Below are positions 37,316-47,589 of a DNA stretch of 64,000 nt, one piece after another. The stretch lies in the NCBI RefSeq assembly GCF_003846135.1, contig NZ_RHHM01000006.1, forward strand, positions 124,001 to 188,000, given 5' to 3'. The stretch is from Erwinia psidii. GTDB taxonomy: Bacteria > Pseudomonadota > Gammaproteobacteria > Enterobacterales > Enterobacteriaceae. The first letter of the stretch is position 1. Each line of letters begins with the position of its first letter. The notes beneath the pieces are model-generated. The model was not told the origin of the DNA. It saw only the letters and a program-made list of their open reading frames with translations, and made no database searches. The position numbers were made by a program, and so were the translations under genes.

Positions 37316-39001
37316 ATGTATAACGTTGATCTGGTTTTACTGTTGCTGCAGCAAATGTGTGTTTTTCTGGTTATCGCCTGGCTGATGAGCAAAACGCGTC
37401 TGTTCACCCCGCTGATGCAGATCACCGTTCGTCTGCCACACAAATTGCTTTGCTATGCCACCTTCTCTGTTTTCTGCATTCTGGGCACCTATCTTAGCCT
37501 GCACATTGAAGGTTCCCTGGCCAATACCCGCGCCATTGGGGCGGTGATCGGTGGGCTGCTGGGTGGACCGGTGGTCGGAGGGCTGATTGGTCTGACCGGT
37601 GGGCTGCATCGCTATGCGCTGGGTGGCATGACGGCAACCAGCTGCATGATCTCCACCATCGCTGAAGGGTTGTCAGGTGGTCTGGCACATTGCTGGCTTA
37701 TCAGAACCGGCCGTACCGAAAACGTATTGAGTCCGCTGACCGCAGGATGCATTACCCTGGTGGCAGAACTGCTCCAGATGGCGATTATTCTGTTGGTTGC
37801 CAGACCCTTTCAGGACGCATTGCATCTGGTACACAGCATCGCCGTGCCAATGGTGGTGACCAATTCCCTGGGGGCCGCCATGTTTATGCGCATTCTGCTG
37901 GACAAACGGGCGATGTTTGAAAAATACACCTCGGCCTTTTCCGCCGTCGCGCTCAAAGTTGCGGCCTCGACGGAGGGGATCCTGGGCAGGGGATTTAACG
38001 AAGAGAACAGCCGGAAAGTGGTGCGGATACTCTATTCAGAGCTGAAAACCGGCGCGGTCGCTATTACCGACCGTGAAAAGTTACTGGCCTTTACCGGGAT
38101 CGGCGATGATCATCATCTGCCGGGCACAGCCATCTCATCATCGTGTACCGTACGGGCAATAAAAACGGGCAAGGTGATCTATGCCGACGGTAATGAAATC
38201 CCTTATCGCTGCTCCCTTCATCCCGCCTGCAAACTTGGCTCAACGCTGGTGATCCCGCTGCGTGGCGAAAATCAGCAGGTTATTGGCACCATTAAATTGT
38301 ATGAGGCGAAACACTGTCTGTTCAGCTCAATCAACCGTACGCTGGGTGAGGGGATCGCCCAGTTGCTGTCCGCACAAATTCTGACGGGTCACTATGAACA
38401 ACAAAAATCCTTGCTGGCACAGGCGGAAATTCAGTTGCTCCATGCCCAGGTGAATCCTCACTTTCTTTTTAACGCGCTGAATACCCTGCTGGCGGTGATC
38501 CGCAGGGACCAGCAGCAGGCCGTACAGTTGGTCCAGCATCTGTCAACGTTCTTTCGTAAAAATCTCCAGCGCCCCTCACAAATTGTCACACTCGCCGATG
38601 AAATTGAGCATGTGAATGCCTATCTGCACATCGAAAAGGTTCGTTTTCAGGCGCAGCTGGGGGTGCGATTGCAGATTCCATCCGTCCTTTCACATTTCCG
38701 GCTTCCCGCATTCAGCCTGCAACCCATCGTTGAAAATGCCATTAAACACGGTACGTCCCAGCTGGCGGATAAAGGAGAGATTTTGATCGAAGCACATCAG
38801 CAAGAGGGGCATTTGATTCTGACCATCGAAGATAACGCAGGCCTCTATCAGCAACAACATAACTCTGCCGGACTGGGGATGGATCTGGTGGATAAGCGTT
38901 TACGGGCACATTTTGGTGATGATTACGGTATTACCATTCGCTGTCAGCCAGACCATTTTACCCGTATCAGCCTGCAACTGCCGCTGGAGGATAAATGCTG
39001 A
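37316..39001 (+). CDS. btsS: Pyruvate-responsive sensor histidine kinase
   Basis: A 561-residue LytS-type kinase. An N-terminal 5TM-Lyt domain (residues about 5-190; [19 protein letters not shown]) is followed by GAF (about 210-350) and a HisKA domain of the LytS family with the phospho-His in [17 protein letters not shown]. The ATPase domain has NAIKHG and [11 protein letters not shown]. Length fits BtsS (YehU, 561). It senses external pyruvate and activates BtsR. Its last seven bases overlap btsR. Confidence 0.93.
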   Translation: MYNVDLVLLLLQQMCVFLVIAWLMSKTRLFTPLMQITVRLPHKLLCYATFSVFCILGTYLSLHIEGSLANTRAIGAVIGGLLGGPVVGGLIGLTGGLHRYALGGMTATSCMISTIAEGLSGGLAHCWLIRTGRTENVLSPLTAGCITLVAELLQMAIILLVARPFQDALHLVHSIAVPMVVTNSLGAAMFMRILLDKRAMFEKYTSAFSAVALKVAASTEGILGRGFNEENSRKVVRILYSELKTGAVAITDREKLLAFTGIGDDHHLPGTAISSSCTVRAIKTGKVIYADGNEIPYRCSLHPACKLGSTLVIPLRGENQQVIGTIKLYEAKHCLFSSINRTLGEGIAQLLSAQILTGHYEQQKSLLAQAEIQLLHAQVNPHFLFNALNTLLAVIRRDQQQAVQLVQHLSTFFRKNLQRPSQIVTLADEIEHVNAYLHIEKVRFQAQLGVRLQIPSVLSHFRLPAFSLQPIVENAIKHGTSQLADKGEILIEAHQQEGHLILTIEDNAGLYQQQHNSAGLGMDLVDKRLRAHFGDDYGITIRCQPDHFTRISLQLPLEDKC

Positions 39002-39708
39002 GAGCCGTCATAGTTGATGACGAACCGCTGGCAAGAGAGTATCTGCGACTGTTGTTGCAGGATGAGCAGGATATTGCCATCGTCAGCGAGTGCGCAAATG
39101 CGATAGAAGCCATTGGTGCGGTGAACCGCCTGAAGCCGGACGTGCTGTTTCTGGATATCCAGATGCCGCGAATTAACGGGCTGGAAATGGTCAGTATGCT
39201 GGATGACGGCCATCGCCCGTCCATCGTTTTTCTCACGGCATTTGAAGAGTACGCGCTGAAGGCGTTTGAAGAACATGCCTTCGACTACCTGCTGAAGCCC
39301 GTCGCGGCGGAACGGCTGAATAAAACCCTGCATCGCCTGCGTCAGCAACGCCAGATAATGCCTGCCCCGTCCGAAGCACCACAGCCTTTACAGTTTATCC
39401 CCTGTAGCGGGCACAGCCGTATTTATCTGTTGCAGATGCAGGATGTGGCTTTCGTCAGCAGCCGCACAAGTGGGATCTACGTGACCGATAATCAGGGCAA
39501 AGAGGGGTTGACGGAGCTGACCTTGCGCACGCTGGAGAACCGCACACCACTGGTGCGCTGCCACCGCCAGTATCTGGTTAATATGGCACAGTTGCAGGAG
39601 ATCCGCCTTCACGACAACGGCCAGGCGGAGTTGCAGCTACGCTGTGGGCCGATCGTGCCGGTCAGCCGCCGCTATCTGAAACCGCTGAAGAAAAGCATCG
39701 GATTATGA
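38995..39708 (+). CDS. btsR: LytTR response regulator
   Basis: A 237-residue regulator. The N-terminal receiver has [13 protein letters not shown], phospho-Asp in [13 protein letters not shown], and the conserved Lys in YLLKPV. The C-terminal LytTR DNA-binding domain has [10 protein letters not shown] and [13 protein letters not shown]. It activates btsT in E. coli. Here kinase, regulator and target lie together, unlike in E. coli where they are far apart. Confidence 0.93.
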   Translation: MLRAVIVDDEPLAREYLRLLLQDEQDIAIVSECANAIEAIGAVNRLKPDVLFLDIQMPRINGLEMVSMLDDGHRPSIVFLTAFEEYALKAFEEHAFDYLLKPVAAERLNKTLHRLRQQRQIMPAPSEAPQPLQFIPCSGHSRIYLLQMQDVAFVSSRTSGIYVTDNQGKEGLTELTLRTLENRTPLVRCHRQYLVNMAQLQEIRLHDNGQAELQLRCGPIVPVSRRYLKPLKKSIGL

Positions 39709-39721
39709 CCCGCAGATCGAT

Positions 39722-39925
39722 TCAGCAGCAGCGCATTCCACCCTTGCCATTACCGCCATAGCGAGCCTGCTGCCGTTCACGGAAAAATGCCTTATAAGTC
39801 ATCACCGGCCGATCGGGATGATGGGTTTGCATATGCTGCACGTAAGTTTCGTAATCGGGGATACCGACCAACATCCTCGCCGCCTGCCCGGCATATTTAC
39901 GTATTTTACCCAGATGAACAAACAT
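39722..39925 (-). CDS. yjiX: YbdD/YjiX family protein
   Basis: A 67-residue member of the small YbdD/YjiX family. It starts [20 protein letters not shown] and contains [18 protein letters not shown] and a Cys-rich end. The open frame extends to 40072 but the family start is at 39923-39925 with an AGGAAAG ribosome site. It follows btsT, as in E. coli. Its function is unknown; these small proteins accompany CstA/BtsT carriers. Confidence 0.9.
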   Translation of the reverse strand: MFVHLGKIRKYAGQAARMLVGIPDYETYVQHMQTHHPDRPVMTYKAFFRERQQARYGGNGKGGMRCC

Positions 39926-39944
39926 AAGCTTTCCTGAGTGAACC

Positions 39945-39962
39945 GCCCCGCCAGAGCGGGGC
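39945..39962 (-). terminator. Hairpin between btsT and yjiX
   Basis: GCCCCGC and GCGGGGC pair over seven bases around a four-base loop, 10 bases past the btsT stop. No T-run follows, so it probably stabilises the btsT message or partly attenuates yjiX. Confidence 0.5.
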
Positions 39963-39972
39963 CGACAATGTT

Positions 39973-42126
39973 TTAATGACCGGAAGAAACCTTTACACCT
40001 TCTTTCGGGATAGCGACATAAGGCGTTTCTTTGTCGGTACGCTCTGCTGAACCACGGGCCCTGATGGCGCAACGAATACCGTAAAAAATAATGCTGTAAA
40101 CCACCACAAGGAACAGAATGCTCAATGCCGCGTTGGTGTAGTTGTTGATCACAATATGATTCATATTGGCAATCTGTTGTGCGTTCAGCCCCCCGCTACC
40201 GGCCGCTATTCGGGCTTTATATTCAGCTGCCATATAAAAAAAGCCTTCCATTTCTGGCCTGCTGCTGAACAGCTTCACCGCCAGCGCCCAGCTGGTGCAA
40301 ATCAGCAGCCAACATGCCGGGATCACCGTTACCCAGATATAACGGGTACGCTTCATTTTAATCAGGATCACCGTCACCAGCACCAGCGCAACCGCCGCCA
40401 GCATCTGGTTGGAAATACCAAATAACGGCCACAGGCTTTTGACGCCACCCAGCGGATCCACCACGCCCTGATAGAGCAGATATCCCCACAGGCCAACGCA
40501 TCCCGCCGTACCAACGATCCCCGCCACCAGCGAGTCACTCTTTTTCAGGAAAGGCACAAAGTTGCCCAGCAGATCCTGCAACATAAAACGACCGGAACGG
40601 GTGCCCGCATCCAGTGCGGTCAGGATGAACAGCGCTTCAAACAGGATCCCGAAGTGATACCAGAAGCCCATATCCGCTACCGGTATAATTTTATTGAACA
40701 CCATCGCAATGCCTACCGCCAGCGTTGGTGCGCCGCCCGCCCGGTTCAGCACCGATGGTTCACCAATATCACTGGCTGTTTGCATGATTTGTTCTGGTGA
40801 AATCACAAAGCCCCAGGCGCTGATGGTTGCCGCCGCGTGAGCGGTGACCTCGTGCAACTGGGCCATAATAGCAGGTGCGTTGGCCCCTCCCAGTTCATGC
40901 AGGTTAGGCATGGTGATCCCCAGTCCGGCAGGCGGTGTGTTCATGGCAAAATAGAGACCGGGTTCAATAATGGCTGCCGCCACCAGCGCCATCACCGCCA
41001 CGAACGATTCCATAAGCATGGCACCGTAACCAATAAAGCGCGCTTCGGTTTCCAGCGCCAGCAATTTTGGCGTGGTGCCGGAGGCAATCAGCGCATGGAA
41101 ACCGGACACCGCACCACAGGCGATGGTGATAAACAGAAACGGGAATAAGGCCCCTTTCCACAATGGGCCGGTGCCGTCGATGTACTGGGTCAGCGCGGGC
41201 ATTTTCAGGTCAGGGTTAAGGATAATAATCCCTACCGCCAGTCCAATAATCACCCCAATTTTCAGGAAGGTCGCCAGATAATCACGCGGGGCAAGGATCA
41301 GCCAGACCGGTAGCAGCGCGGAAACAAACGCATAGCCAATCAGCGTAAAGGTAATGGTGGTGTCTTTGAAGGTCAGCGCCGGTCCCCAGTAAGGATCGTG
41401 GGCAATCACGCCGCCAAACCAGATGGATACCAGCAGCAGGACGATACCGATAACAGAGACTTCGCCCACCCGACCCGGCCGGATAAAGCGCATATAAATA
41501 CCCATAAACAGCGCAATGGGCACCGTGGAACAGACGGTAAACACGCCCCAGGGACTTTCAGCCAGCGCTTTCACCACGATTAAGGCCAGCACCGCGAGAA
41601 TAATAATCATAATAATAAAGCAGCCAAACAGGGCGATGGTTCCCGGCACAGGCCCCATCTCTTCTTTTACCATTTCACCGAGCGAAGCTCCGTTACGGCG
41701 GGAAGAGATAAATAACACCATAAAATCCTGTACCGCGCCGGCCACCACCACCCCGGCCAGCAGCCAGAGCACGCCGGGAAGATATCCCATTTGTGCCGCC
41801 AGCACCGGCCCCACCAGCGGCCCTGCACCGGCTATCGCAGCGAAATGGTGACCAAATAACACGAACCTGTTGGTCGGTACATAGTTAAGACCATCGTTAT
41901 TGAGCACTGCCGGGGTAGCACGCGTGGCATCCAGCCGCATTACTTTTTGCGCAATATAGAGGCTGTAATAGCGATAAGCGACGAGATAGACCGAAACAGA
42001 CGCAACCACAATCCACAACGCGCTGACGTGCTCACCACGGCGCAACGCCACCGTTGCCAGACAGAAAGCGCCGATAATGCCGATAATGGCCCACGGAAGG
42101 TGCCTGAGTATTTTTTTATTGTTCAT
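39973..42126 (-). CDS. btsT: Pyruvate/proton symporter (CstA family)
   Basis: A 717-residue inner-membrane carrier (716 in E. coli BtsT/YjiY). It has many membrane helices and CstA-family blocks such as [34 protein letters not shown] and [13 protein letters not shown]. It imports pyruvate under BtsSR control. The start [16 protein letters not shown] is normal. yjiX follows. Confidence 0.94.
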   Translation of the reverse strand: MNNKKILRHLPWAIIGIIGAFCLATVALRRGEHVSALWIVVASVSVYLVAYRYYSLYIAQKVMRLDATRATPAVLNNDGLNYVPTNRFVLFGHHFAAIAGAGPLVGPVLAAQMGYLPGVLWLLAGVVVAGAVQDFMVLFISSRRNGASLGEMVKEEMGPVPGTIALFGCFIIMIIILAVLALIVVKALAESPWGVFTVCSTVPIALFMGIYMRFIRPGRVGEVSVIGIVLLLVSIWFGGVIAHDPYWGPALTFKDTTITFTLIGYAFVSALLPVWLILAPRDYLATFLKIGVIIGLAVGIIILNPDLKMPALTQYIDGTGPLWKGALFPFLFITIACGAVSGFHALIASGTTPKLLALETEARFIGYGAMLMESFVAVMALVAAAIIEPGLYFAMNTPPAGLGITMPNLHELGGANAPAIMAQLHEVTAHAAATISAWGFVISPEQIMQTASDIGEPSVLNRAGGAPTLAVGIAMVFNKIIPVADMGFWYHFGILFEALFILTALDAGTRSGRFMLQDLLGNFVPFLKKSDSLVAGIVGTAGCVGLWGYLLYQGVVDPLGGVKSLWPLFGISNQMLAAVALVLVTVILIKMKRTRYIWVTVIPACWLLICTSWALAVKLFSSRPEMEGFFYMAAEYKARIAAGSGGLNAQQIANMNHIVINNYTNAALSILFLVVVYSIIFYGIRCAIRARGSAERTDKETPYVAIPKEGVKVSSGH

Positions 42127-42503
42127 AGAGCGTCATGCCTGATGTCAGAGGAAAGACAATAAAGCGGTTCTGTCCGGCCAGTCGGTAAAGAAGCGTTATT
42201 CAGGCGCGGTTACCGATCCAGACCAGATGCCATGTTGACGAATTTTTAACTCAGCCGGGAGAATAAATTGATGAGCGGCAAATTTGCCGCTTAAGCGGCC
42301 ACTGGCTGTCACCAGCGGTTAAGAGCGGTGGTTTTGCCTAAGCCAGCGATCCACTACACTGGCACGCATGATGGTCATTTTTGTTAATAAAATCAAACCA
42401 ATAGAAACCAGACGCCCGGCACCGGCAACAACAGGGCTAATGACCGAGGATCGGTACAACAGGGGAGTGTGTTTGCGATATGCTTACTCTGCGTTGATGA
42501 GAT

Positions 42504-42519
42504 TGTGACTCATTTCACA
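42504..42519. promoter_or_regulatory. Perfect CRP site
   Basis: TGTGA-CTCATT-TCACA matches the CRP half-sites exactly with six-base spacing. It lies 378 bases upstream of the btsT start; btsT is known to need CRP in E. coli. It could also serve a plus-strand transcript ending at 42668. Confidence 0.7.
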
Positions 42520-42640
42520 AATGCGGAAGATATGCAGGTATTAATTAGAAATATTTAAGATTAAACGCATGGAAGAAAAATGATTCTTAATTAGTATCTT
42601 AAGTGGACCTGTAGTGTTTTCATTATTTGACGTTTTTTTT

Positions 42641-42668
42641 GATACCGGCACCCTGCCGGTATCTTTTT
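42641..42668 (+). terminator. Strong plus-strand intrinsic terminator
   Basis: GATACCGGCA and TGCCGGTATC form a ten-base perfect stem with a CCC loop, followed by TTTTTG on the plus strand. On the minus strand the stem is followed by A residues, so it cannot serve anbu. It points to a plus-strand transcript that has no annotated gene. Confidence 0.85.
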
Positions 42669-42685
42669 GTTTATGATTAACCCCA

Positions 42686-43396
42686 TTACTCATCCAGCTC
42701 CAGTGGCGGCAGGCGGGCAAAGACGCTGAGTAATCCGGCACTCCATAACTGACGAATTTGTGAAAAATAGGGGTGCTTATCGGTCAGATGATACTGCTGG
42801 GCAGCACTGAACGTATCACTGTGATACATCATCACGTCCAGCGGTAGCCCAACCGAGATATTACTGGCCAACGTCGAATCCATTGAGATCAACGCACACT
42901 GCATCGCCTGATCCAGCGGAGTGTCGAAACGCAGCACCCGATCGATAATTGGCTTGCCGTATTTGCTCTCACCAATCTGAAAATAGGGTGTATCGGTGCT
43001 GGCTTCAATAAAATTGCCCTGCGGGTAAATTTGGAACAGTCGTGGCTCCTCGCCTTTGATCTGCCCACCAAGCATCAGCGTACCGCCAAATTCCTCGCCG
43101 TCCCGCTTGATCACTTCGCGTAGCGTTTCCCCCACCAACAGGGCAACATCATACATGCTGCTACCGCTCATCAGGTTGGGCTTTTCAGCGCCTTCACAGC
43201 TTCGTCGCAGCAGGCTCAATGCGCTTTGCGTCGTTGCCAGATTGCCCGCGCTTTGCAGCACCAGCGTTCGCTCGTCATCCTGCTGGAAAACATGCAGTTT
43301 GCGAAATGACGAAATATGGTCAACGCCCGCATTGGTTCGCGAGTCGGAAACGAAAATCATCCCTGATGATAAGCGCATTGCCACACAGTAGGTCAT
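42686..43396 (-). CDS. Anbu proteasome-type protease
   Basis: A 236-residue member of the Anbu family, bacterial relatives of proteasome beta subunits. After removal of Met the N-terminal Thr (MTYCVAMRL) is the nucleophile; Asp17 (in VSDSRTN) and Lys32 (in FRKLHVFQ) complete the proteasome triad. Known Anbu proteins form open helical or ring assemblies; peptidase substrates are unknown. It is the last gene of a four-gene operon (ATP-grasp, alpha-E, transglutaminase, anbu), a partnership conserved in many bacteria. Confidence 0.94.
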   Translation of the reverse strand: MTYCVAMRLSSGMIFVSDSRTNAGVDHISSFRKLHVFQQDDERTLVLQSAGNLATTQSALSLLRRSCEGAEKPNLMSGSSMYDVALLVGETLREVIKRDGEEFGGTLMLGGQIKGEEPRLFQIYPQGNFIEASTDTPYFQIGESKYGKPIIDRVLRFDTPLDQAMQCALISMDSTLASNISVGLPLDVMMYHSDTFSAAQQYHLTDKHPYFSQIRQLWSAGLLSVFARLPPLELDE

Positions 43397-43413
43397 AGTT
43401 AGCCCGATTCAAT

Positions 43414-44214
43414 TTACTGCTGCAAATGGATCTGTTGTACCGTAGCCACCGCCAGCATATCTTCACTTCCGCCTCCCAGCCGCACGCCTCTGACCGGACA
43501 GGCATCCATATAATCCACGCCAACAGCCAGCTTCAGATGCTGCCGGGTGCTACGCGTATTGTTGGTAATGTCAAAGCTGTGCCAGCTGCCATCCACCCAG
43601 GCTTCCACCCAGGCATGGGTCGCCACATGCTCCACGGCATCAGTGTAAAGATATCCACTAACATAGCGAGCAGGAATATTCAGGCTACGGCAACAGGCGA
43701 GAAACACATGGCTATGATCCTGGCAAACCCCGGTTCCGGCGGCAAACACTTTTGCTGCCGTATCGGTCACCGTAGTGCTGCCCGGCTGCCAGGGCATTTT
43801 CAGCAACAGTTCCCCCATCAACCGTTCAAGGCTGAGCAGCGGTGCTTCAGCGCGAAAGTAACGCTGGGCAAAGTCGCGGATCGCCTGGTCGGGCTGGGTT
43901 AGCCGGGTGAAGCGCCGAAACACCAGCGGCGATAATATCGTGTCAGGGTCAGGCATCATTTCCCCCTCATCAAGGATCTCCACCACGCCACGTGCCTCAA
44001 TTTCGATTGACTGATGCGGCGTATCCAGCGTCAGGACGTGCAGCACATTACCCCAGGTATCGGTGGTGCAAACTGCCTGGGCAGGCAGCCGCAGTTCCCA
44101 TGACAGAATGTGCTGGTGGATCGAGTCCTGTGGCGTCAGACGCAGGTACTGGGTGCTCTGTTTCACCTGATTCTGATAGCTGAAGCAGGTCTTATGGACA
44201 ATATCCAGTTTCAT
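43414..44214 (-). CDS. Transglutaminase-like cysteine protease
   Basis: A 266-residue protein with an N-terminal beta-rich domain (IVHKTCFSYQNQVKQSTQYL) and a transglutaminase core. The Cys is in AAGTGVCQDHSHVFL, the His in THAWVEAWVDG, and the Asp in DITNN. These proteins usually hydrolyse or transfer peptide amide bonds. It overlaps the alpha-E gene by four bases and is 17 bases from anbu. Confidence 0.93.
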   Translation of the reverse strand: MKLDIVHKTCFSYQNQVKQSTQYLRLTPQDSIHQHILSWELRLPAQAVCTTDTWGNVLHVLTLDTPHQSIEIEARGVVEILDEGEMMPDPDTILSPLVFRRFTRLTQPDQAIRDFAQRYFRAEAPLLSLERLMGELLLKMPWQPGSTTVTDTAAKVFAAGTGVCQDHSHVFLACCRSLNIPARYVSGYLYTDAVEHVATHAWVEAWVDGSWHSFDITNNTRSTRQHLKLAVGVDYMDACPVRGVRLGGGSEDMLAVATVQQIHLQQ

Positions 44215-45140
44215 TTAGCCTCCAGATAAGTCTGTTGAATGCTGCTGGCAATCTGATTCAGACTGGTAAGAAAATTCTCCAGCCAGCGGTGCAGACCTTC
44301 GCTGACCAGGGTGTCATAGCAGGTAAAACGCAGTTCAGCATGAAGCACGGTAACTAACTGGCGTGGACGGTTTTCACCGCTGCCACCAATCAGATCAAGC
44401 TGATTGTCTATTTCTTCAAGGCAGGATCGCAGCGATCGTGGGCTTTCTTCCCGCAGGAGAAGCATTTCGTTGACGCTATCACTGGCCAGCTCATGCCGGT
44501 AAATGGTGTGATAGGCTTCGCGGGCAGAGACCGAACGCAGCAGCGTATCAAGGCGATAGTATTCCCGCACGGAGTCGTCATCCTGTTCGCTGAGATAGCA
44601 GGTCACATCCAGTAATCTTGCCGTACAGTCAGCCCGCTCCAGCAGCGTCCCCAGTCGAATAAAGCTCATGGCATCACCGCGCATCAGGGTGCCAAACATC
44701 GCGCCACGAAACAGGTGTGACCGCTCTTTTACCCAGTCAAAAAAAGCATCGGCACCGCTACTGTTTACGCCCTTTCGACGCAGCTTGCGTAGTTCAATCC
44801 AGCTGGAATTAATACTTTCCCACACCTCCGAGGAGAGGCTGCCCCGCACTGCATGTGCGTTATTCCAGGCGGACTCCCAGCAGCAGAAAATGCTGCCCGG
44901 ATTGCGGTCGTCCAGTACAAAAAAGGAGAACAGTTGCGGCATCGTCAGCCGGTCATTCAGCGTCCAGAACAGTTCGGAGGTGGACGTCAGATTCAGCGGC
45001 ACCCGCAGCTCATCATCGGAGTGGCTGCGAACCTGCATCAACGACATCCGGTGCGTGACATCGAGCACACGGGCAATATTTTCGGCACGCTCCAGATAAC
45101 GCGCCATCCAGTACAGGCCACTGGCCGTGCGACTTAACAT
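44211..45140 (-). CDS. Alpha-E domain protein
   Basis: A 309-residue, all-helical protein of the alpha-E family. It starts MLSRTASGLYWMARYLERAE, typical of the group, and has many Arg/Glu-rich helices (DHRMSLMQ-like, FRGAMFGTLMRGDAM). Its activity is unknown; it always travels with the circularly permuted ATP-grasp gene. Overlaps that gene by seven bases and the transglutaminase gene by four. Confidence 0.92.
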   Translation of the reverse strand: MLSRTASGLYWMARYLERAENIARVLDVTHRMSLMQVRSHSDDELRVPLNLTSTSELFWTLNDRLTMPQLFSFFVLDDRNPGSIFCCWESAWNNAHAVRGSLSSEVWESINSSWIELRKLRRKGVNSSGADAFFDWVKERSHLFRGAMFGTLMRGDAMSFIRLGTLLERADCTARLLDVTCYLSEQDDDSVREYYRLDTLLRSVSAREAYHTIYRHELASDSVNEMLLLREESPRSLRSCLEEIDNQLDLIGGSGENRPRQLVTVLHAELRFTCYDTLVSEGLHRWLENFLTSLNQIASSIQQTYLEAK

Positions 45141-46570
45141 GCGTCATCCTCCAGAACCCAGGTATCTTTGGTCCCGCCGCCCTGCGATGAGTTCACCACC
45201 AGTGAACCTTCCGTCAGCGCAACCCGTGTCAACCCTCCTGGCACCAAACGAATTTCCGCGCCACTGAGGGCGAAAGGACGCAGATCGATATGCCGGGGTG
45301 CCAGCCCCTGGTCAACAAAGGTCGGACAGGTGGAGAGTGCCAGGGTGTGCTGTGCAATGTAGTTTTCTGGTCTGGCGAGCAGCAGGTTACGAAACGCCTC
45401 CAGCTCTTTCTGGCTGGCAACCGGGCCAATCAACATACCGTAGCCACCGGCACCGTGGACCTCTTTCACCACCAGCTTCGGCAGATTGGCCAGCACCCAG
45501 GAGAGTTCATTCGGGCGGCGGCATTGCCAGGTCGGGACATTATTCAGGATCGGGGCTTCATCTAGGTAAAATTTAATCATATCCGGCACATAGGGATAGA
45601 TGGATTTATCATCCGCCACGCCGGTGCCAATGGCATTGGCCAGCACCACGTTTCCGGCACGATAGACCGACAGCAATCCCGGCACGCCAAGCATCGAATC
45701 AGCCCGAAAAGCCAGCGGATCAAGGAAAGCGTCATCCACCCGCCGGTAGATAACATCCACTTTGCACGGCCCGGCCGTGGTCCGCATCACAACGGCACCC
45801 CCCTTCACAAAAAGATCGGCGCTCTCTACCAGCTCCACGCCCATCTGTTGCGCCAGGAAGCTGTGCTCAAAATAGGCGCTGTTGAAGCGCCCCGGCGTCA
45901 GCACCACCACAACCGGATCGTTCACCGGGGAGCTTTCCTGCAATGTTTTAAGCAGATGTGACGGATAACGCTCTACCGGCGCGATGCGCTGCTGAACAAA
46001 CAGCTCCGGGTAAAGTCGCATCATCATCTTGCGGTTCTCCAGCATATAAGAGACGCCGGATGGGGTACGCAGGTTGTCCTCCAGCACGTAATATTCGCCA
46101 TCGCTGTTACGGACCATGTCCACACCACAGATATGCGCGTAGATATCACGATGCAGACTCAGTCCCTGCATACAGGGCTGGTATTGATCGTTCACCAGCA
46201 CCTGCTCCGCCGGGATAATATTCGCCTTCAGAATGTGCTGCTGATGATAAATATCGTACAGGAACGCATTAAGGGCCTGTACCCGCTGGCGAATGCCTTT
46301 GTCCAGATGCGCCCACTCACCGGCTGGGATAATGCGCGGCACGCTGTCAAACGGGATTAGCCGCTCTGCGCCGCCATCCTGTCCGTAGACATTAAAGGTT
46401 ATCCCAACGCGGTGAAACAGCAGTTCTGCCTCGTCCTGCTTGCGCGCAATTGCCTGCTGATCGGCCTGTTTCAGCCAGTGCCAGTAATCACGATAGTGCG
46501 GACGATACTGACCATCGCCCAGCAACATTTCATCGTAAAAGGGTGAAGCTGATTGATAGCCTTGATTCAT
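45134..46570 (-). CDS. Circularly permuted ATP-grasp protein
   Basis: A 478-residue protein of the circularly permuted ATP-grasp type, expected to join a carboxylate to an amine using ATP. Visible blocks: RDIYAHICGVDMVRNSDGEYY, LEDNLRTPSGVSYMLENRKM, and KEVHGAGGYGMLIGP as an ATP-binding loop. AAGGGAAATC precedes the ATG at 46568-46570; the open frame goes on to 46636 but lacks support. First gene of the anbu operon. Probably makes a peptide-like product that the transglutaminase and Anbu then process; this is inference. Confidence 0.92.
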   Translation of the reverse strand: MNQGYQSASPFYDEMLLGDGQYRPHYRDYWHWLKQADQQAIARKQDEAELLFHRVGITFNVYGQDGGAERLIPFDSVPRIIPAGEWAHLDKGIRQRVQALNAFLYDIYHQQHILKANIIPAEQVLVNDQYQPCMQGLSLHRDIYAHICGVDMVRNSDGEYYVLEDNLRTPSGVSYMLENRKMMMRLYPELFVQQRIAPVERYPSHLLKTLQESSPVNDPVVVVLTPGRFNSAYFEHSFLAQQMGVELVESADLFVKGGAVVMRTTAGPCKVDVIYRRVDDAFLDPLAFRADSMLGVPGLLSVYRAGNVVLANAIGTGVADDKSIYPYVPDMIKFYLDEAPILNNVPTWQCRRPNELSWVLANLPKLVVKEVHGAGGYGMLIGPVASQKELEAFRNLLLARPENYIAQHTLALSTCPTFVDQGLAPRHIDLRPFALSGAEIRLVPGGLTRVALTEGSLVVNSSQGGGTKDTWVLEDDAC

Positions 46571-46742
46571 GATTTCCCTTTTGCTGTCGGTGAACTCAGC
46601 AGGATTTTGCACAAAGCATGCCAGTCCGCGAACCACTCAGAAAGCGGCTGACGCACCGACGATGCAACCGTCCATGGACGTTGCAGAGCAGATGCTATCC
46701 CTGAAAAGCATGTGGATGCGCACCATCACGGTGCGGGAAGAT

Positions 46743-47330
46743 TCAGAGTTGCTGCAAGGGGTGCCAGATTTCAGTGACCGCGCCTTCCCCTCCGGTAATC
46801 GGGTCATGCAGCGGCATTGGCACGCGAGCAATCTCTATGACAGATTGCTCAAACCATTCCTGTTCGTCACGGCGTGTTTCCGGCTGCACGCCACGCGGGT
46901 AGGCACCGACGGCAAAAAAATCCTCGCTGGAGGCAAGCTGCTGATGACCGACACCGGCCGGAATAAGCACCGCATCGCCGACGTTCAGCGTTACAGCGCG
47001 TCCCGTTTCCCCGCCGAACAGAACCTGTGCCCATCCCGCACTGATCCCCAACAGCTCATGAGCATTTGGATGATAATGCGTATAAGGATAGATCGGATAG
47101 CGCCAGCGCGGCAGCCATTGATGGCGGGCGAAGAGATCTTCGAAATAGCAGGCGATATCTTCTTCTTCTTCCGACACCACCTGAGGATAGATGATCAAAG
47201 GCAGCGGACTGTTCGGGAGGCCATTGACCGGTTGGAAGGTCATATATTGCGGATTGGTTGACGTCCCGGCTGCAAAACTACCCGCCGCAAAAGACATCAT
47301 GGTGAGCAAACTACCGGTATGATGTAGCAT
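46743..47330 (-). CDS. Cupin-domain protein
   Basis: A 195-residue protein with a cupin core: the metal-binding HYHPNAHELLG and the later GVGHQQLAS, and the VLIPAGVGH turn. The N-terminal 28 residues are hydrophobic and Ala/Ser-rich, possibly a weak signal or anchor. AGGAGACACTGT precedes the ATG. It lies 172 bases upstream of the ATP-grasp gene on the same strand and may be read with the Anbu operon. It resembles the YjlB-type cupins of unknown function. Confidence 0.85.
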   Translation of the reverse strand: MLHHTGSLLTMMSFAAGSFAAGTSTNPQYMTFQPVNGLPNSPLPLIIYPQVVSEEEEDIACYFEDLFARHQWLPRWRYPIYPYTHYHPNAHELLGISAGWAQVLFGGETGRAVTLNVGDAVLIPAGVGHQQLASSEDFFAVGAYPRGVQPETRRDEQEWFEQSVIEIARVPMPLHDPITGGEGAVTEIWHPLQQL

Positions 47331-47589
47331 ACAGTGTCTCCTGTTAGCTGATAGCAGATTTGAAGAAATTGTTTAATTAATTGTGGCACCTGCGGGCCAG
47401 GATGCAATCCTTTGGTCAGGGTTCGATCACATAACGCATTAATTTAACGCAACTTAAGTCAAATCAACTCCCCTTGAAGAAGACGCATAATCATCACGGC
47501 GGTAAAGGCAGGACCAGGGCGCTTTACTGCTGTGGATCAGCAAATAACAGCGTCTCTCATTCGGTCCTGAACCGTTTTACCATTTCACG

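Larger units (their letters stand above)
42127..42685. other. Intergenic region with regulatory signals and a possible small RNA
   Basis: About 560 bases between btsT and anbu, both on the minus strand. It carries a perfect CRP site at 42504-42519 and an intrinsic terminator at 42641-42668 that works only for plus-strand RNA. No plus-strand gene precedes that terminator inside 500 bases, so a small RNA is possible. No protein-coding frame here is convincing. Confidence 0.5.

Noticed and set aside
37033-37443. Two short minus-strand frames before and into btsS
   Set aside because: No ribosome sites or protein-like features; the second is antisense to btsS.
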